DNA of 64,000 nucleotides, taken from NCBI RefSeq assembly GCF_029218125.1, contig NZ_JARFXX010000001.1, positions 248,001 through 312,000 on the forward strand, in the 5' to 3' direction. Made by a program: the position numbers and the translations under genes. The notes under the pieces were generated by a model, which was not told the DNA's origin, ran no database searches, and worked only from the letters and a program-made list of their open reading frames with translations. This document shows, piece after piece, positions 51,104-60,255 of the stretch. How positions within the stretch are numbered: the stretch's first letter is position 1; every line of letters begins with the position of its first letter. Source of the stretch: Oscillibacter faecalis_A. Its GTDB lineage: Bacteria; Bacillota; Clostridia; Oscillospirales; Oscillospiraceae.

Positions 51104-52108
51104 ATGATCAAACTGGAGCATATCAGCAAGACCTTCGGCGGTCCCGACAGCGGCGTACACGCTGTCCGGGATGTGTCTCTTGAAATCGAAGATGGCGAGA
51201 TTTTCGGCATTATCGGCTTCTCCGGTGCCGGAAAGTCTACGCTGGTCCGCTGCATCAATCTCTTGGAGCGGCCTACCAGCGGCACCGTCACTGTGGACGG
51301 TCAGGAATTGACAAGCCTTTCCGAGCGGGAGCTGCGGCAAGCCAGAAAGAAAATCAGCATGATCTTTCAGAGCTTCAACCTGCTGATGCAGAGAACGTGC
51401 CTCAAAAATGTGTGCTTTCCCATGGAGCTCTCCGGTGTGCCCCGAGCGCAGGCCGAGAAAAAGGCGCAGGAGCTGCTGGAGCTGGTAGGGCTGAAGGAAA
51501 AGGCCAATGCCTATCCCTCACAGCTCTCTGGCGGACAAAAGCAGCGGGTAGCCATCGCCCGTGCGCTGGCCACGGACCCAAAGGTTCTCCTGTGCGATGA
51601 GGCCACTTCCGCGCTGGACCCCACCACCACCAATTCCATCCTCTCTCTTTTGAAGGAGCTCAATCAAAAGCTGGGCGTCACGGTGGTCATCATCACCCAC
51701 CAGATGAGTGTCATTGAGGAAATCTGCACTCGTGTTGCTATTTTGGATGGCGGCGCGGTGGCCGAGGAGGGCAGGGTGGAGGACATCTTCGCTCATCCCT
51801 CCACGGACGCGGCCCGGCGGCTGGTGTACCCCGGCGGCGTCAGCGTCAAGCAGTACCCCACCGGCACCCGGGCGGTCCGTGTTTCCTTCAACGGCGGCAC
51901 AGTTTATGACCCCCTCATCGCCTCCCTTGCTATTGACTGCGGCGTGAAGGTCACGATTTTAGGTGCCGACACACGCACCATCGACGGAAAGGCCTTCGGA
52001 ACCATGCTTCTGCTGCTGCCGGATGACCCCAACGAGGCCGCCAAGGCCCTGAGCTATATTCGTTCCCAACCAAACATCACCGCTGAGGAGGTGGAATACC
52101 ATGCTTGA
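51104..52108 (+). CDS. metN: Methionine ABC transporter ATPase
   Basis: 334 residues. Walker A GFSGAGKSTL, Q-loop MIFQSFNLLMQRT, signature LSGGQKQRVAIARAL, Walker B VLLCDEATSALDP, H-loop ITHQMSVIEEIC. The C-terminal ~80 residues (RAVRVSFNGGTVYDPLIASLA and on) form the NIL/ACT-like domain that binds methionine and inhibits the transporter. Overlaps metI by eight bases. Expression is likely controlled by the Met-codon leader. Confidence 0.96.
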   Translation: MIKLEHISKTFGGPDSGVHAVRDVSLEIEDGEIFGIIGFSGAGKSTLVRCINLLERPTSGTVTVDGQELTSLSERELRQARKKISMIFQSFNLLMQRTCLKNVCFPMELSGVPRAQAEKKAQELLELVGLKEKANAYPSQLSGGQKQRVAIARALATDPKVLLCDEATSALDPTTTNSILSLLKELNQKLGVTVVIITHQMSVIEEICTRVAILDGGAVAEEGRVEDIFAHPSTDAARRLVYPGGVSVKQYPTGTRAVRVSFNGGTVYDPLIASLAIDCGVKVTILGADTRTIDGKAFGTMLLLLPDDPNEAAKALSYIRSQPNITAEEVEYHA

Positions 52109-52841
52109 TACCATTACCGTGTTCTGGGCTAAATACGGCAGCGATCTTTTGAAAGGCACATGGGATACGCTGGTCATGACCGGCATTTCCACCATCTTTG
52201 CGTATCTCATCGGCCTGCCGCTGGGCGTGATTCTCACCATCACCCAGCCCAACGGCATCCGGCCCAATCGGGCTGTCAACCAAATTCTCGGCTGGATCGT
52301 CAATGTGGGCCGCTCGCTTCCCTTTATCATTCTGATGGTGGCCATCATGCCCTTTACCAAGCTCATCGTCGGCACGAAGATCGGCGTGAAGGGCGCCATC
52401 GTTCCCCTGATTGTTTCTGCCGCTCCCTTTATCGCCCGCATGGTGGAAACCTCCTTGGCGGAGGTGGAATCCGGCGTGGTGGAGGCCGCGCAGTCCATGG
52501 GTGCCTCCACGTTCCAGATCATCTGGAAGGTCTATCTGCCGGAAGCCAAGCCCTCCCTTGTGCTGGGCGGTGCCATTTCCATTGTCACCATTCTGGCCTA
52601 TACCGCCATGGCCGGCTCCGTGGGCGGCGGCGGACTGGGCGACATCGCCATCCGCTACGGCCATCAGCGGGGCATCACCTCCGTCATGTGGGTCACGGTG
52701 GTCATCCTTATCGTGCTGGTCCAAATCGTCCAATCCTTTTTCAGTTGGCTGACGAAAAAAATCGACAAGCGCCAGCGCACGGATCAAAGCGCCGATTTTA
52801 CTCCGCTTCAGTTCCTCGCGCATTTTACCCACACAAAATAA
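52101..52841 (+). CDS. metI: Methionine ABC transporter permease
   Basis: 246 residues with five membrane segments: GTWDTLVMTGISTIFAYLIG, the NVGRSLPFIILMVAIMP stretch typical of MetI, the EAA loop (VEAAQSMGASTFQIIWKVYLPEA), and AYTAMAGSVGGGGLGDIAIRYG. Length is slightly above the usual 215-220 because of an extended charged tail. Coupled to metN by overlap. Confidence 0.95.
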   Translation: MLDTITVFWAKYGSDLLKGTWDTLVMTGISTIFAYLIGLPLGVILTITQPNGIRPNRAVNQILGWIVNVGRSLPFIILMVAIMPFTKLIVGTKIGVKGAIVPLIVSAAPFIARMVETSLAEVESGVVEAAQSMGASTFQIIWKVYLPEAKPSLVLGGAISIVTILAYTAMAGSVGGGGLGDIAIRYGHQRGITSVMWVTVVILIVLVQIVQSFFSWLTKKIDKRQRTDQSADFTPLQFLAHFTHTK

Positions 52842-52883
52842 CCGCTTTTCAAAATTCGCTTTCATCGCCTGTCCCGTAGGATC

Positions 52884-52915
52884 GGACACCCCCTCCGTGC
52901 ACAAGGGGCGTGTCC
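52884..52915 (+). other. Intercistronic hairpin between metI and metQ
   Basis: GGACACCCCC pairs with GGGGCGTGTCC around the intervening bases. No T tract follows. It may protect or process mRNA so that metQ is made in excess. Confidence 0.5.
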
Positions 52916-52970
52916 CGGCAAGCGTTTGAAAAATAAATGAAATCAAATATTATATTGGAGGAAAAGAACC

Positions 52971-53819
52971 ATGAAAAACAAGATTTTTGCCACTCTGCTG
53001 GCCCTGTCCCTCGCCCTGTCCCTGACCGCCTGCGGCAGCAAGTCCAATGACGCCGCCAACAGCGACGCCCAGGCGGAGCAGCCCGCCGAAAATCAGGAGA
53101 CCGTGACGCTGAACGTAGCCGCCTCTCCCACGCCCCACGCCGAAATTCTGAAAGAGTGCGTTCCCATTCTGGCAGAGCAGGGTATTGACCTGCAGGTCCA
53201 TGAGTACAGCGACTATGTGATCCCCAACACCGCTGTGGAGGACGGTGAGGAGGATGCCAACTACTTCCAGCACATCCCCTATCTGGATGACTTCAACGCC
53301 CAGCGCGGCACCCATCTGGTGAGCGTCACCGGCGTTCACATTGAGCCCATGGGTATTTACGCCGGCAAGACCGCCACGCTGGACGAGCTGGCCGACGGTG
53401 CTTCCGTAGCCATCCCCAACGATGCCACCAACGAGGGCCGTGCCCTTCTGCTGCTGGAGGCACAGGGCCTTATCAAGCTGGCCGATGACTCCAACCTCTC
53501 CTCTACCCCCAAGGACATCACCGAGAACCCCAAGAACCTGACCTTCATTGAGGTGGAGGCCGCCAACCTGCCTACCACTCTCTCCGACGCCGACATTGCC
53601 GTTATCAACTCCAACTATGCGCTGGGGGCCGGTTTGAATCCTGTCACCGATGCGCTGGCTCTGGAGTCCTCTGACTCTCCCTATGTGAACGTGCTGGTCT
53701 GCAAGGAGGGCAACGAAAATAACGAGGCCATTCAGGCTCTGGCCGAGGCGCTGCATTCCGATACCATCAAGAATTTCATCGCCGAGAAGTTTGACGGCGC
53801 CGTGATCGCTGTTGACTGA
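52971..53819 (+). CDS. metQ: Methionine-binding lipoprotein
   Basis: 282 residues. Lipobox LSLTAC (Cys at residue 21), acidic linker, then the NlpA family core: LNVAASPTPHAEILKECVPI, YVIPNTAVEDGEEDANYFQHIPYLDDF, HIEPMGIYAGK, SVAIPNDATNEGRALLLLEAQGLI and DADIAVINSNYA. Delivers methionine to MetNI. Ribosome site TGGAGG. A strong terminator follows. Confidence 0.96.
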   Translation: MKNKIFATLLALSLALSLTACGSKSNDAANSDAQAEQPAENQETVTLNVAASPTPHAEILKECVPILAEQGIDLQVHEYSDYVIPNTAVEDGEEDANYFQHIPYLDDFNAQRGTHLVSVTGVHIEPMGIYAGKTATLDELADGASVAIPNDATNEGRALLLLEAQGLIKLADDSNLSSTPKDITENPKNLTFIEVEAANLPTTLSDADIAVINSNYALGAGLNPVTDALALESSDSPYVNVLVCKEGNENNEAIQALAEALHSDTIKNFIAEKFDGAVIAVD

Positions 53820-53862
53820 GCATTTGGCAAATCATTTATCTGCGGCAGCCGATTGATTAAAA

Positions 53863-53904
53863 ACAGGAGCGCTCCTACCAAAGTAGGAGCGCTCCTGTCT
53901 TATT
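53863..53904 (+). terminator. Rho-independent terminator after metQ
   Basis: Perfect 16-bp arms (ACAGGAGCGCTCCTAC and complement), 4-nt loop, then CTTATTTT. Confidence 0.92.
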
Positions 53905-53920
53905 TTGTGTTGTCTGCACC

Positions 53921-54003
53921 TTACTCGTCCAGCTTCAGCACAGCCAAAAACGCCTCTGTCGGCATCTGCACCGTTCCCAGTGCCCGCATCTTCTTTTTGC
54001 CTT
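53921..54003 (-). repeat. Duplicate of the lepA 3' end (copy A)
   Basis: 83 bp matching 54095-54177 with only two differences. Both are silent in lepA (GAC/GAT and GAG/GAA of the last two codons), and both copies keep the TAA stop. Copy A has no start codon or upstream reading frame of its own. Confidence 0.95.
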
Positions 54004-54094
54004 TTGAAAACGCTCCGCGTTTCAAAAGCTGATTGAAATAGCGGCGCACAGCGCCGGCTCGCCGCTTTGCGGCTCGCAGGAAGGCAAAAAGAGA
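54004..54094. repeat. Small palindrome-rich segment between the two lepA ends
   Basis: 91 bp made mostly of nested inverted repeats: TTTTGAAA..TTTCAAAA, GGCGC..GCGCC, CGAGCCGC..GCGGCTCG (offset). It ends with GGAAGGCAAAAAGAG, an inverted copy of the lepA sequence just inside the repeat. This resembles a REP-type element or the scar of a rearrangement. No coding potential. Confidence 0.7.
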
Positions 54095-55900
54095 TTATTC
54101 ATCCAGCTTCAGCACAGCCAAAAACGCCTCTGTCGGCATCTGCACCGTTCCCAGTGCCCGCATCTTCTTTTTGCCTTCCTTCTGCTTTTCCAGCAGCTTC
54201 TTTTTGCGGGTAACGTCGCCGCCGTAGCACTTGGCAAGAACGTCCTTCCGCATGGCCTTCACAGTCTCCCGGGCGATGACCCGGCCGCCGATGGCGGCCT
54301 GAATGGGAATCTCAAAAAGCTGGCGGGGGATGTTCTCCTTCAGCTTTTCGCACAGCCGCCGGGCACGGGGGTATGCCTTATCCCGGTGGGCGATGAAGCT
54401 CAAAGCGTCCACCTGATCGCCGTTAAGCAGCAGGTCCACCTTCACAAGATCGCTGGGCCGATAGCCGGAGAGCTCATAGTCCAGAGAGGCATAGCCCTTG
54501 GTGTTGGCCTTCAAAGCATCAAAAAAGTCATAGATAATCTCATTTAAAGGCATCTGGTAATGCAGCTCTACCAGATGCGTGTCCAAATACTGCATATCCT
54601 TGAACTCACCCCGGCGGTCCTGACACATGGGCATGATATTGCCTACATACTCGTTAGGGGCGATGATGTTCACCTTAACATACGGCTCCTCCGCCCGCTC
54701 GATGACAGACGGGTCCGGGTAATTATGGGGATTATCCACCTTCACCAGATCGCCGTTGGTCTTATAGACATGATAGATAACAGAGGGGAGGGTTGTAACG
54801 AGGTCCAGATCAAACTCCCGCTCCAGGCGCTCCTGAATGACCTCCATGTGGAGCATTCCCAAAAAGCCGCAGCGGAAACCGAAGCCCAGCGCCGCGGAGG
54901 ATTCCGGCTCGAAGCTCAGCGAAGCGTCATTTAATTGCAGCTTTTCCAGCGCGTCCCGGAGGTCGGGATACTTGGAACCGTCCTCCGTATAAATGCCGCA
55001 GTAGACCATGGACTGTACAGGACGGTAGCCCGGCAGCGGCTCCGCCGTGGAATCTGCCGCATCGGTAACGGTATCGCCCACCCGGGTATCGCTGACGGTC
55101 TTGATAGACGCTGTGAAGTAGCCCACCTCACCGGCGGACAACTCCTTGCACGGCTCCAGCCCCAGCGGCAGCAGATGTCCGCACTCCACAATCTGATACG
55201 TCGCCCCGGTGGCCATCATTTTGATGGTCTGGCCGGTACGAATCGTTCCCTCCATAATGCGGAAGTACACCACAACACCCCGGTAGCTGTCATACTGGCT
55301 GTCAAATACCAGCGCCTTCAGCGGCGCTGCCGGGTCGCCCGTGGGAGCGGGGATGTTCTTCACCACATCCTCCAGCACGGCCTCGATGTTGATTCCCAGC
55401 TTGGCGGAAATCTCCGGCGCGTCCATGGCGGGCAGGCCGATGATGTCCTCCACCTCCTGCTTGGCCTTGGCCGGGTCGGCGGCGGGCAGGTCGATTTTGT
55501 TGAACACCGGCACGATCTCCAAATCGTGCTCCATAGCAAGATAAGTGTTGGCCAAGGTCTGCGCCTCCACGCCCTGCGTGGCGTCCACCACCAGCACGGC
55601 GCCCTCACAGGCCGCCAGAGACCGGGAGACCTCATAGTTGAAGTCCACGTGTCCCGGCGTGTCGATGAGGTTCAGCTCATAGGTCTCACCATCCTGCGCC
55701 TTGTAATTCAGCTTAACGGCCCGGGCCTTGATGGTGATGCCCCGCTCCCGCTCCAGGTCCATATTGTCCAGCAGTTGATTTGCCATCTGCCGCTGGGATA
55801 CCGCGCCGCAGGTCTCCAACAGCCGGTCCGCCAGCGTAGACTTGCCGTGGTCGATGTGAGCGATAATGGAAAAATTGCGAATGTTGCTTTGTTTGGTCAT
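54095..55900 (-). CDS. lepA: Elongation factor 4 (LepA), ribosomal back-translocation GTPase
   Basis: 601 residues from ATG 55900 (GGAGG nine bases upstream; the longer frame to 55987 has no site). G1 AHIDHGKST, RERGITI, G3 DTPGHVDF, G4 NKIDLP, then the LepA-specific C-terminal domain (GGRVIARETVKAMRKDVLAKCYGGD and KKLLEKQKEGKKKMR). Remobilises stalled ribosomes under ionic stress. Its last 83 bp are duplicated downstream (53921-54003). Confidence 0.97.
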   Translation of the reverse strand: MTKQSNIRNFSIIAHIDHGKSTLADRLLETCGAVSQRQMANQLLDNMDLERERGITIKARAVKLNYKAQDGETYELNLIDTPGHVDFNYEVSRSLAACEGAVLVVDATQGVEAQTLANTYLAMEHDLEIVPVFNKIDLPAADPAKAKQEVEDIIGLPAMDAPEISAKLGINIEAVLEDVVKNIPAPTGDPAAPLKALVFDSQYDSYRGVVVYFRIMEGTIRTGQTIKMMATGATYQIVECGHLLPLGLEPCKELSAGEVGYFTASIKTVSDTRVGDTVTDAADSTAEPLPGYRPVQSMVYCGIYTEDGSKYPDLRDALEKLQLNDASLSFEPESSAALGFGFRCGFLGMLHMEVIQERLEREFDLDLVTTLPSVIYHVYKTNGDLVKVDNPHNYPDPSVIERAEEPYVKVNIIAPNEYVGNIMPMCQDRRGEFKDMQYLDTHLVELHYQMPLNEIIYDFFDALKANTKGYASLDYELSGYRPSDLVKVDLLLNGDQVDALSFIAHRDKAYPRARRLCEKLKENIPRQLFEIPIQAAIGGRVIARETVKAMRKDVLAKCYGGDVTRKKKLLEKQKEGKKKMRALGTVQMPTEAFLAVLKLDE

Positions 55901-55922
55901 ACAGGTAAACCTCCGCAGAGCT

Positions 55923-57005
55923 TCATGAATTGTTAGGCGTATGGAACTGATACCAGTAATGCTCGTCCCAGAATTTTTCGTAGTCATAGTTTACCACAAA
56001 ATCCCGCCAGTTGGCGAGAGTTTTCCGGTAATTTTCCTCCGTCAGCCGGTCCGCGCCGGAGCTCAGCTTCGCCAGCACCAGCTCTCCCGCCTCGGCGGAG
56101 TGGTGCACATAGTCGCAGTAATAATCCAACTGCTCAATGATGTCCCGGTCAAACAGCAGTCCGTGGAGCGTTATGTTCTCATAGGGCAGCAGCGTTTTGC
56201 AGGCCAGCTCCAGCGCGGCGAATACCGCGTCCGTTTCCCCCATGCGGTCGATCTTATCCCAGTAGAGAATACTGTAGGGAGAGAAAAATAAATCAAATTC
56301 CACATCGGGGTACCGGGTCGCCCAGTTCGTCACCACCGCCAGATTTTCGGCGGTGTCCGCCAGCAGCGCACCCGCCGGCATGGAGACCGCCGCTACCTCC
56401 GGGCGTTCGTACTCGTCCAGCGCCTCCATGTGGTTCCACCAGACCGTGTCATCCCACATAAAGCCGGTATCCAGCGTTTCCCCCGCATTCCAGCGCTGGC
56501 TCATCAGCGCGTAGAGGCTATAGTACAGCGTGTCTTTATTCAGAAGATAGCGGGCGTCATTGAGAGAATCGTCATCGTAGAGATAGTCCGGCATGGCGCC
56601 GGTGACACCTGCCGGGGAGCGGGTGAGGATATTGGCGTCCATGGCAAAAAGCACCCGCTCCGGCGGGTGCGTCCGCATCAGCAGCGTCATCACCTCATCA
56701 AACTCGCTGTAGTAACCGTCCGGAATCGTCAGCCGCAGGCCCGTTCCGCCAAATACTGCTCCAACCTTGCTGCCCCGGTAGTTTGCGGTCATGGATGAGC
56801 CCAGCAGCACAACGTCCGCCGCATTGTTGCGGACGATGCCCGCCGTTTGGTACCGCTCGCTGAAAAACACCGGGGCGCGGTCCTTCGGCATTCGGTAATA
56901 GAAGCAGGGGTCCACCCAATATACCACGGCGGCACAGGCTCCCAGCACCAGCAGCAGCGTCAGCAGGAGGCCGCAGCTCCACCTTTTATATGCGCGGTCG
57001 CTCAC
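55923..57005 (-). CDS. SGNH/AlgJ-like partner protein of an MBOAT O-acyltransferase
   Basis: 360 residues from GTG 57005, chosen because AGGAGG lies eight bases upstream; a far longer open frame runs back through the MBOAT gene and is spurious. One N-terminal membrane anchor (LLLTLLLVLGACAAVVYWVD), then an extracellular SGNH-like domain: VVLLGSSMTANY (Ser nucleophile block) and DYCDYVHHSAEAG (His near the end). Such proteins transfer an acyl group, moved across the membrane by MBOAT, onto cell-surface polymers. Lies 17 bp after the MBOAT gene. The target polymer is unknown. Confidence 0.82.
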   Translation of the reverse strand: MSDRAYKRWSCGLLLTLLLVLGACAAVVYWVDPCFYYRMPKDRAPVFFSERYQTAGIVRNNAADVVLLGSSMTANYRGSKVGAVFGGTGLRLTIPDGYYSEFDEVMTLLMRTHPPERVLFAMDANILTRSPAGVTGAMPDYLYDDDSLNDARYLLNKDTLYYSLYALMSQRWNAGETLDTGFMWDDTVWWNHMEALDEYERPEVAAVSMPAGALLADTAENLAVVTNWATRYPDVEFDLFFSPYSILYWDKIDRMGETDAVFAALELACKTLLPYENITLHGLLFDRDIIEQLDYYCDYVHHSAEAGELVLAKLSSGADRLTEENYRKTLANWRDFVVNYDYEKFWDEHYWYQFHTPNNS

Positions 57006-57022
57006 AGAGGCTGCCTCCTTTC

Positions 57023-58444
57023 TCAGAAATTGGAATAGATAAACGTCACCACACCGGTAAAGGACAAAATCGACCATGCCGCCAGCAGCGCCGTGGTCAG
57101 GCAGCTTCTCACTGTCGGGCGGAACACCTCCATCTGCCGGACGGTGTTCCGGGGCCACAGGGCGGTCAGCAGTCCCGCGCCCAAGATCAGCGCCACCCGC
57201 AGATACGTCGTATAGGGCCGCACAGCCGGTGCCAGCAGCTCCAGTGCGCTGAATTCCCGCCGGAACAGGCCGTTCACAAGCCATGGACGAATCCCGCCAA
57301 AGCCCCCGGTTACAGCGGTTTTCAGCAGCGCTGCCGCCGCCGGCATATCCGGTGCCCGGAAAAACACCCACGCAAGGTTCAGGAAGAAAAACGTCATGAC
57401 CCAGCGGAGCCATTTCGGCAGCGCGTCCCGCCTGCCGCCCCACAGGCGCTCTGTGACCTGCGCCGCGCCGTGGAGCAGTCCCCAGACGATAAATGTCCAC
57501 CCGGCCCCATGCCAGATGCCGCTGATGAGATACACCACCAGAATGTTCAGATACGTCCGCCCTTGACCCCGGCGGCTGCCGCCCAGCGGGAAATAGACAC
57601 ATTCCCGCAAAAACGCGGTCAGCGTCATGTGCCAGCGCTTCCAGAACTCCGTGACCGAGAGGCTGCGGTAGGGCGAATCAAAGTTCACCGGCAGCCGCAG
57701 TCCCAGCAATCGGGCACACCCGGCGGCAATGTCACAGTAGCCGGAAAAATCAAAGTAGAGCTGAAGCGAATACCCCAGTATCACGAACCACGCTGTCATG
57801 GCGGTGAGGCCCGATAAATTCTCCCAGCCGTTGTTCACCAAAATCCCAAGATTATCCGCCAGCAGCACCTTTTTGGCAAGGCCACGGCTCACGGCGTACA
57901 GTCCCGCCGCCGTATCATGGCCGGTAGGGGAGATGGGCGCTTCGATTTGCGGAAAAAAGCTCTGGGGCTTTAAAATCGGCCCGGAGGAGACTGTTGGGAA
58001 AAACAGGCTGTAGGTCAGGTATTCCGCCGCCGGCGGTACTTCCGCAAACGCGCCGGTGTACACCTCATGGAGATACCAGAGCTGCTGAAACGTAAAAAAG
58101 CTGATGCCCATGGGCACAAACGGTACACGCACCGCGCCGCCGCTTAAAAAGCCGGTGTATTTGAAAAGCATCAGCACCACAAGGTGCCAACAGGCAGCCG
58201 CAGCCAATACGCTCCGGCTGCGTTTTTTCCGCAGAGCGTTCGCCGCCAGCAGCGTCACCATGGCGGAGCAGGCCAGCAGGCCGCAGCCCCACAGCGCGTC
58301 GGACGTACCGCTCCACAGGTAAAAAATCAGACTGGCCGCCAGCAGCAGCGTGATCTGCCATTGCCGCCCCCACCGGCCCGCCATGCGGCAAAGGCACACC
58401 GTCCCGGTGAGAAAAACCAGAAATGTCAGGGATTGTACGTTCAT
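57023..58444 (-). CDS. MBOAT-family membrane-bound O-acyltransferase (AlgI-like)
   Basis: 473 residues, ten or more membrane segments. VPMGISFFTFQQLWYLHEVYTG, GYSLQLYFDFSGYCDIAAG, and the catalytic His in VYLISGIWHGAGWTFIVWGL; FPLGGSRRGQGRTYLNI is the family loop. Its ATG overlaps the stop of the XRE gene (ATGA), so the three genes XRE-MBOAT-SGNH form one operon. Likely moves acetyl groups outward for modification of an envelope glycan. Confidence 0.93.
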   Translation of the reverse strand: MNVQSLTFLVFLTGTVCLCRMAGRWGRQWQITLLLAASLIFYLWSGTSDALWGCGLLACSAMVTLLAANALRKKRSRSVLAAAACWHLVVLMLFKYTGFLSGGAVRVPFVPMGISFFTFQQLWYLHEVYTGAFAEVPPAAEYLTYSLFFPTVSSGPILKPQSFFPQIEAPISPTGHDTAAGLYAVSRGLAKKVLLADNLGILVNNGWENLSGLTAMTAWFVILGYSLQLYFDFSGYCDIAAGCARLLGLRLPVNFDSPYRSLSVTEFWKRWHMTLTAFLRECVYFPLGGSRRGQGRTYLNILVVYLISGIWHGAGWTFIVWGLLHGAAQVTERLWGGRRDALPKWLRWVMTFFFLNLAWVFFRAPDMPAAAALLKTAVTGGFGGIRPWLVNGLFRREFSALELLAPAVRPYTTYLRVALILGAGLLTALWPRNTVRQMEVFRPTVRSCLTTALLAAWSILSFTGVVTFIYSNF

Positions 58445-59124
58445 CGCTCTGTCTGGTTCAGATGGCTGAGCTGTCCGTCCGCCGTGCTGAGGACCTGAAT
58501 AAAGCCCTGACTCCGGCCGGGATAGGCGGCGTTTACCGCCTCATGGGACAAGTCGGGGAACTCCGCCTTCTCTCTTGCCCGTTCCCGGATAGCCCGGGCA
58601 TATTCCGCCTGCGCCAGCGAGGCGCCGGAGGCCGCGATTCCCGCTGCGCAGTCCTCCTCCGGCAGTGCAAAATAATCCGCGCTGCCCCCCGCCGCCCGAT
58701 GGAGCTGGCGGTACAGAAGGTAGATCTGACAGCTCAGGCTGTCCGCTGCGGCGTTGATGGCAGCCTTGTCTCCCAGCTTTCCCAAAAGCCCGAACAGTAC
58801 GCCCACAGCGCCGGTAAGGAGCTTGCTCCGCAGCGTAGCCAGCACACTGCCCTGCAGAATATTCCCCGGCTCCGCCATGTCCAGAACCTCCTCCGCTGTC
58901 AGCATACTGCCATCCCGGGCCAGCGTCCGGCCCAGCATATAGTCTGCGGAGACATGGTAGTAGTCGCACACCCGCACCACAAATGCCAGTCCCGGCTCCC
59001 GGATGCCGTTTTCATAGTGGCTCAAAAGCGCCTGCGACACCCCAAGGTCCCCGGCGGCGGTCCGCTGGGAGATGCCCCGTTCCTTTCGCAGCAGGGACAG
59101 CGTTCTGGAAAATTCTGTTGCCAT
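58441..59124 (-). CDS. XRE-family HTH transcriptional regulator
   Basis: 227 residues. N-terminal HTH_3 domain (LSLLRKERGISQRTAAGDLGVSQALLSHYENG) at about residues 8-61. The C-terminal ~160 residues have helices of unknown function. GGAGGG ribosome site. First gene of the acylation operon; a 13-bp palindrome (59174-59186) sits in its promoter, so self-repression is likely. Several Clostridial relatives are found upstream of unrelated genes. Confidence 0.88.
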   Translation of the reverse strand: MATEFSRTLSLLRKERGISQRTAAGDLGVSQALLSHYENGIREPGLAFVVRVCDYYHVSADYMLGRTLARDGSMLTAEEVLDMAEPGNILQGSVLATLRSKLLTGAVGVLFGLLGKLGDKAAINAAADSLSCQIYLLYRQLHRAAGGSADYFALPEEDCAAGIAASGASLAQAEYARAIRERAREKAEFPDLSHEAVNAAYPGRSQGFIQVLSTADGQLSHLNQTER

Positions 59125-59173
59125 GGATTCCCTCCGTGAAACAGCCGGGGCAATGCCCCGGCCGAATTAGTCA

Positions 59174-59186
59174 ATACACAGTGTAT
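59174..59186. promoter_or_regulatory. Palindrome in the XRE promoter, candidate operator
   Basis: ATACACAGTGTAT, a perfect 6-1-6 palindrome. On the minus strand it overlaps a TATACA -10 box with a weak TTTTTG -35 box 17 bp upstream. It lies 50 bp before the XRE start, the expected place for an autorepressor site. Confidence 0.6.
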
Positions 59187-59285
59187 AGTTTAGCAAACAG
59201 GATACAAAAAGTAAAGAATTTTTCCGCAAAATCCCCCATGTTTTCGCTCTCGCTGCTGACCAAAAAATTTTTAACAAGCCGAAGC

Positions 59286-59309
59286 GGCAGCGGTTGCCCG
59301 CTGCCGCTC
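59286..59309 (-). terminator. Terminator-like hairpin after the HAD gene
   Basis: GCGGCAGCGG and CCGCTGCCGC arms with a 4-nt loop; on the minus strand CTTCGGCTTGTT follows, a weak T tract. Confidence 0.6.
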
Positions 59310-59320
59310 TCATTATTCCG

Positions 59321-60202
59321 TCAAAACAGCTCCACCTGATTTGGCAGTTCGCCCTTGCCGATGCTGCAGAGCTGGTGGGTATTCGTCTCCAGCAGCCGGT
59401 CCGTAATGGCCATGCGCTGCAAAATATCCTGCACGGTGCGGTCCAGCTCCGTGCCCGCCCGGTAATCCGCCGGGAACATGAAATCCACCCGACCATCCGC
59501 CAGCAGCTTTTCCACTCCCTGCCGGTTGCCGGACTGATATACGGCGATGGCCTGTCCGCCATAAGCCCGCATCATTTTCATGCAAGGGACATCGGAAAGT
59601 CCGTCCCCAATGTAGATCATATTGGTAAACGGGACCCGCTTGGAATCGTCCGGCATGGAGTCATTGAGCTCCTTATCCCGGGAAACGTCCAGAATGCCCT
59701 TGTTGATGCGGTAAACGAACTGCGTTTTGTTGGTGAAGTTGACGTCCAGCTTCGGCCAGCAGGCATCACCGTTTCCGTTGTAGTAAAATTCACAGGCATA
59801 AATCTCTCGGAACTCATGGGCGATGCCGCTGCCCTCGATGATCTCCCGCAGGCCGGAGGAGATGACATAGTGCTCCACCTGCACGCCCAAACTCTTGGCA
59901 AAGGCGTTGATTCGCCCAAACCACTCCCGCACACCGGGGAACAGTTGAATCGACGCTCCGCAGCGGTTGAGGAAGGCCCGGTCCAGCTTGATGCTCTGGG
60001 CGGCACACTCTTGAATCATGGTGTACATATAGGCCAGCAGGCCATCCATGCGGTTGCTCCAGCCAAAGCTGTTGGCCTTGGCCCAAAACTCCGCTGGGGT
60101 GTAGCCCAGCGCCGGGATAAAGGCATAGTCCTCCATGTCCGTGGTGCACAGGGTCTTATCAAAATCGTAGAGAAAGGCGATAATGGGCGTCTGCTTGTCC
60201 AT
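59321..60202 (-). CDS. HAD-superfamily hydrolase
   Basis: 293 residues. Motif I FLYDFDKTLCT (nucleophile Asp in DFDKT), motif II VISSGLREI, motif III/IV YIGDGLSDVPCMKMM. The all-alpha cap between motif I and II matches phosphoserine-phosphatase-like members. Substrate unknown, probably a phosphorylated metabolite. Ribosome site AGGAGGAG. It is separated from divIVA by a terminator. Confidence 0.87.
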   Translation of the reverse strand: MDKQTPIIAFLYDFDKTLCTTDMEDYAFIPALGYTPAEFWAKANSFGWSNRMDGLLAYMYTMIQECAAQSIKLDRAFLNRCGASIQLFPGVREWFGRINAFAKSLGVQVEHYVISSGLREIIEGSGIAHEFREIYACEFYYNGNGDACWPKLDVNFTNKTQFVYRINKGILDVSRDKELNDSMPDDSKRVPFTNMIYIGDGLSDVPCMKMMRAYGGQAIAVYQSGNRQGVEKLLADGRVDFMFPADYRAGTELDRTVQDILQRMAITDRLLETNTHQLCSIGKGELPNQVELF

Positions 60203-60220
60203 AAGCTCCTCCTTTATGAC

Positions 60221-60250
60221 AAAAAACGGCTTTTCAAATTGAAAAGCCGC
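60221..60250 (-). terminator. Terminator after divIVA
   Basis: CGGCTTTTCAA and TTGAAAAGCCG arms; six T on the minus-strand 3' side. Confidence 0.88.
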
Positions 60251-60255
60251 TTTTC

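Noticed and set aside
57006..57602. N-terminal extension of the SGNH-like gene into the MBOAT gene
   Set aside because: The extension overlaps MBOAT coding in another frame; GTG 57005 has a proper AGGAGG site.
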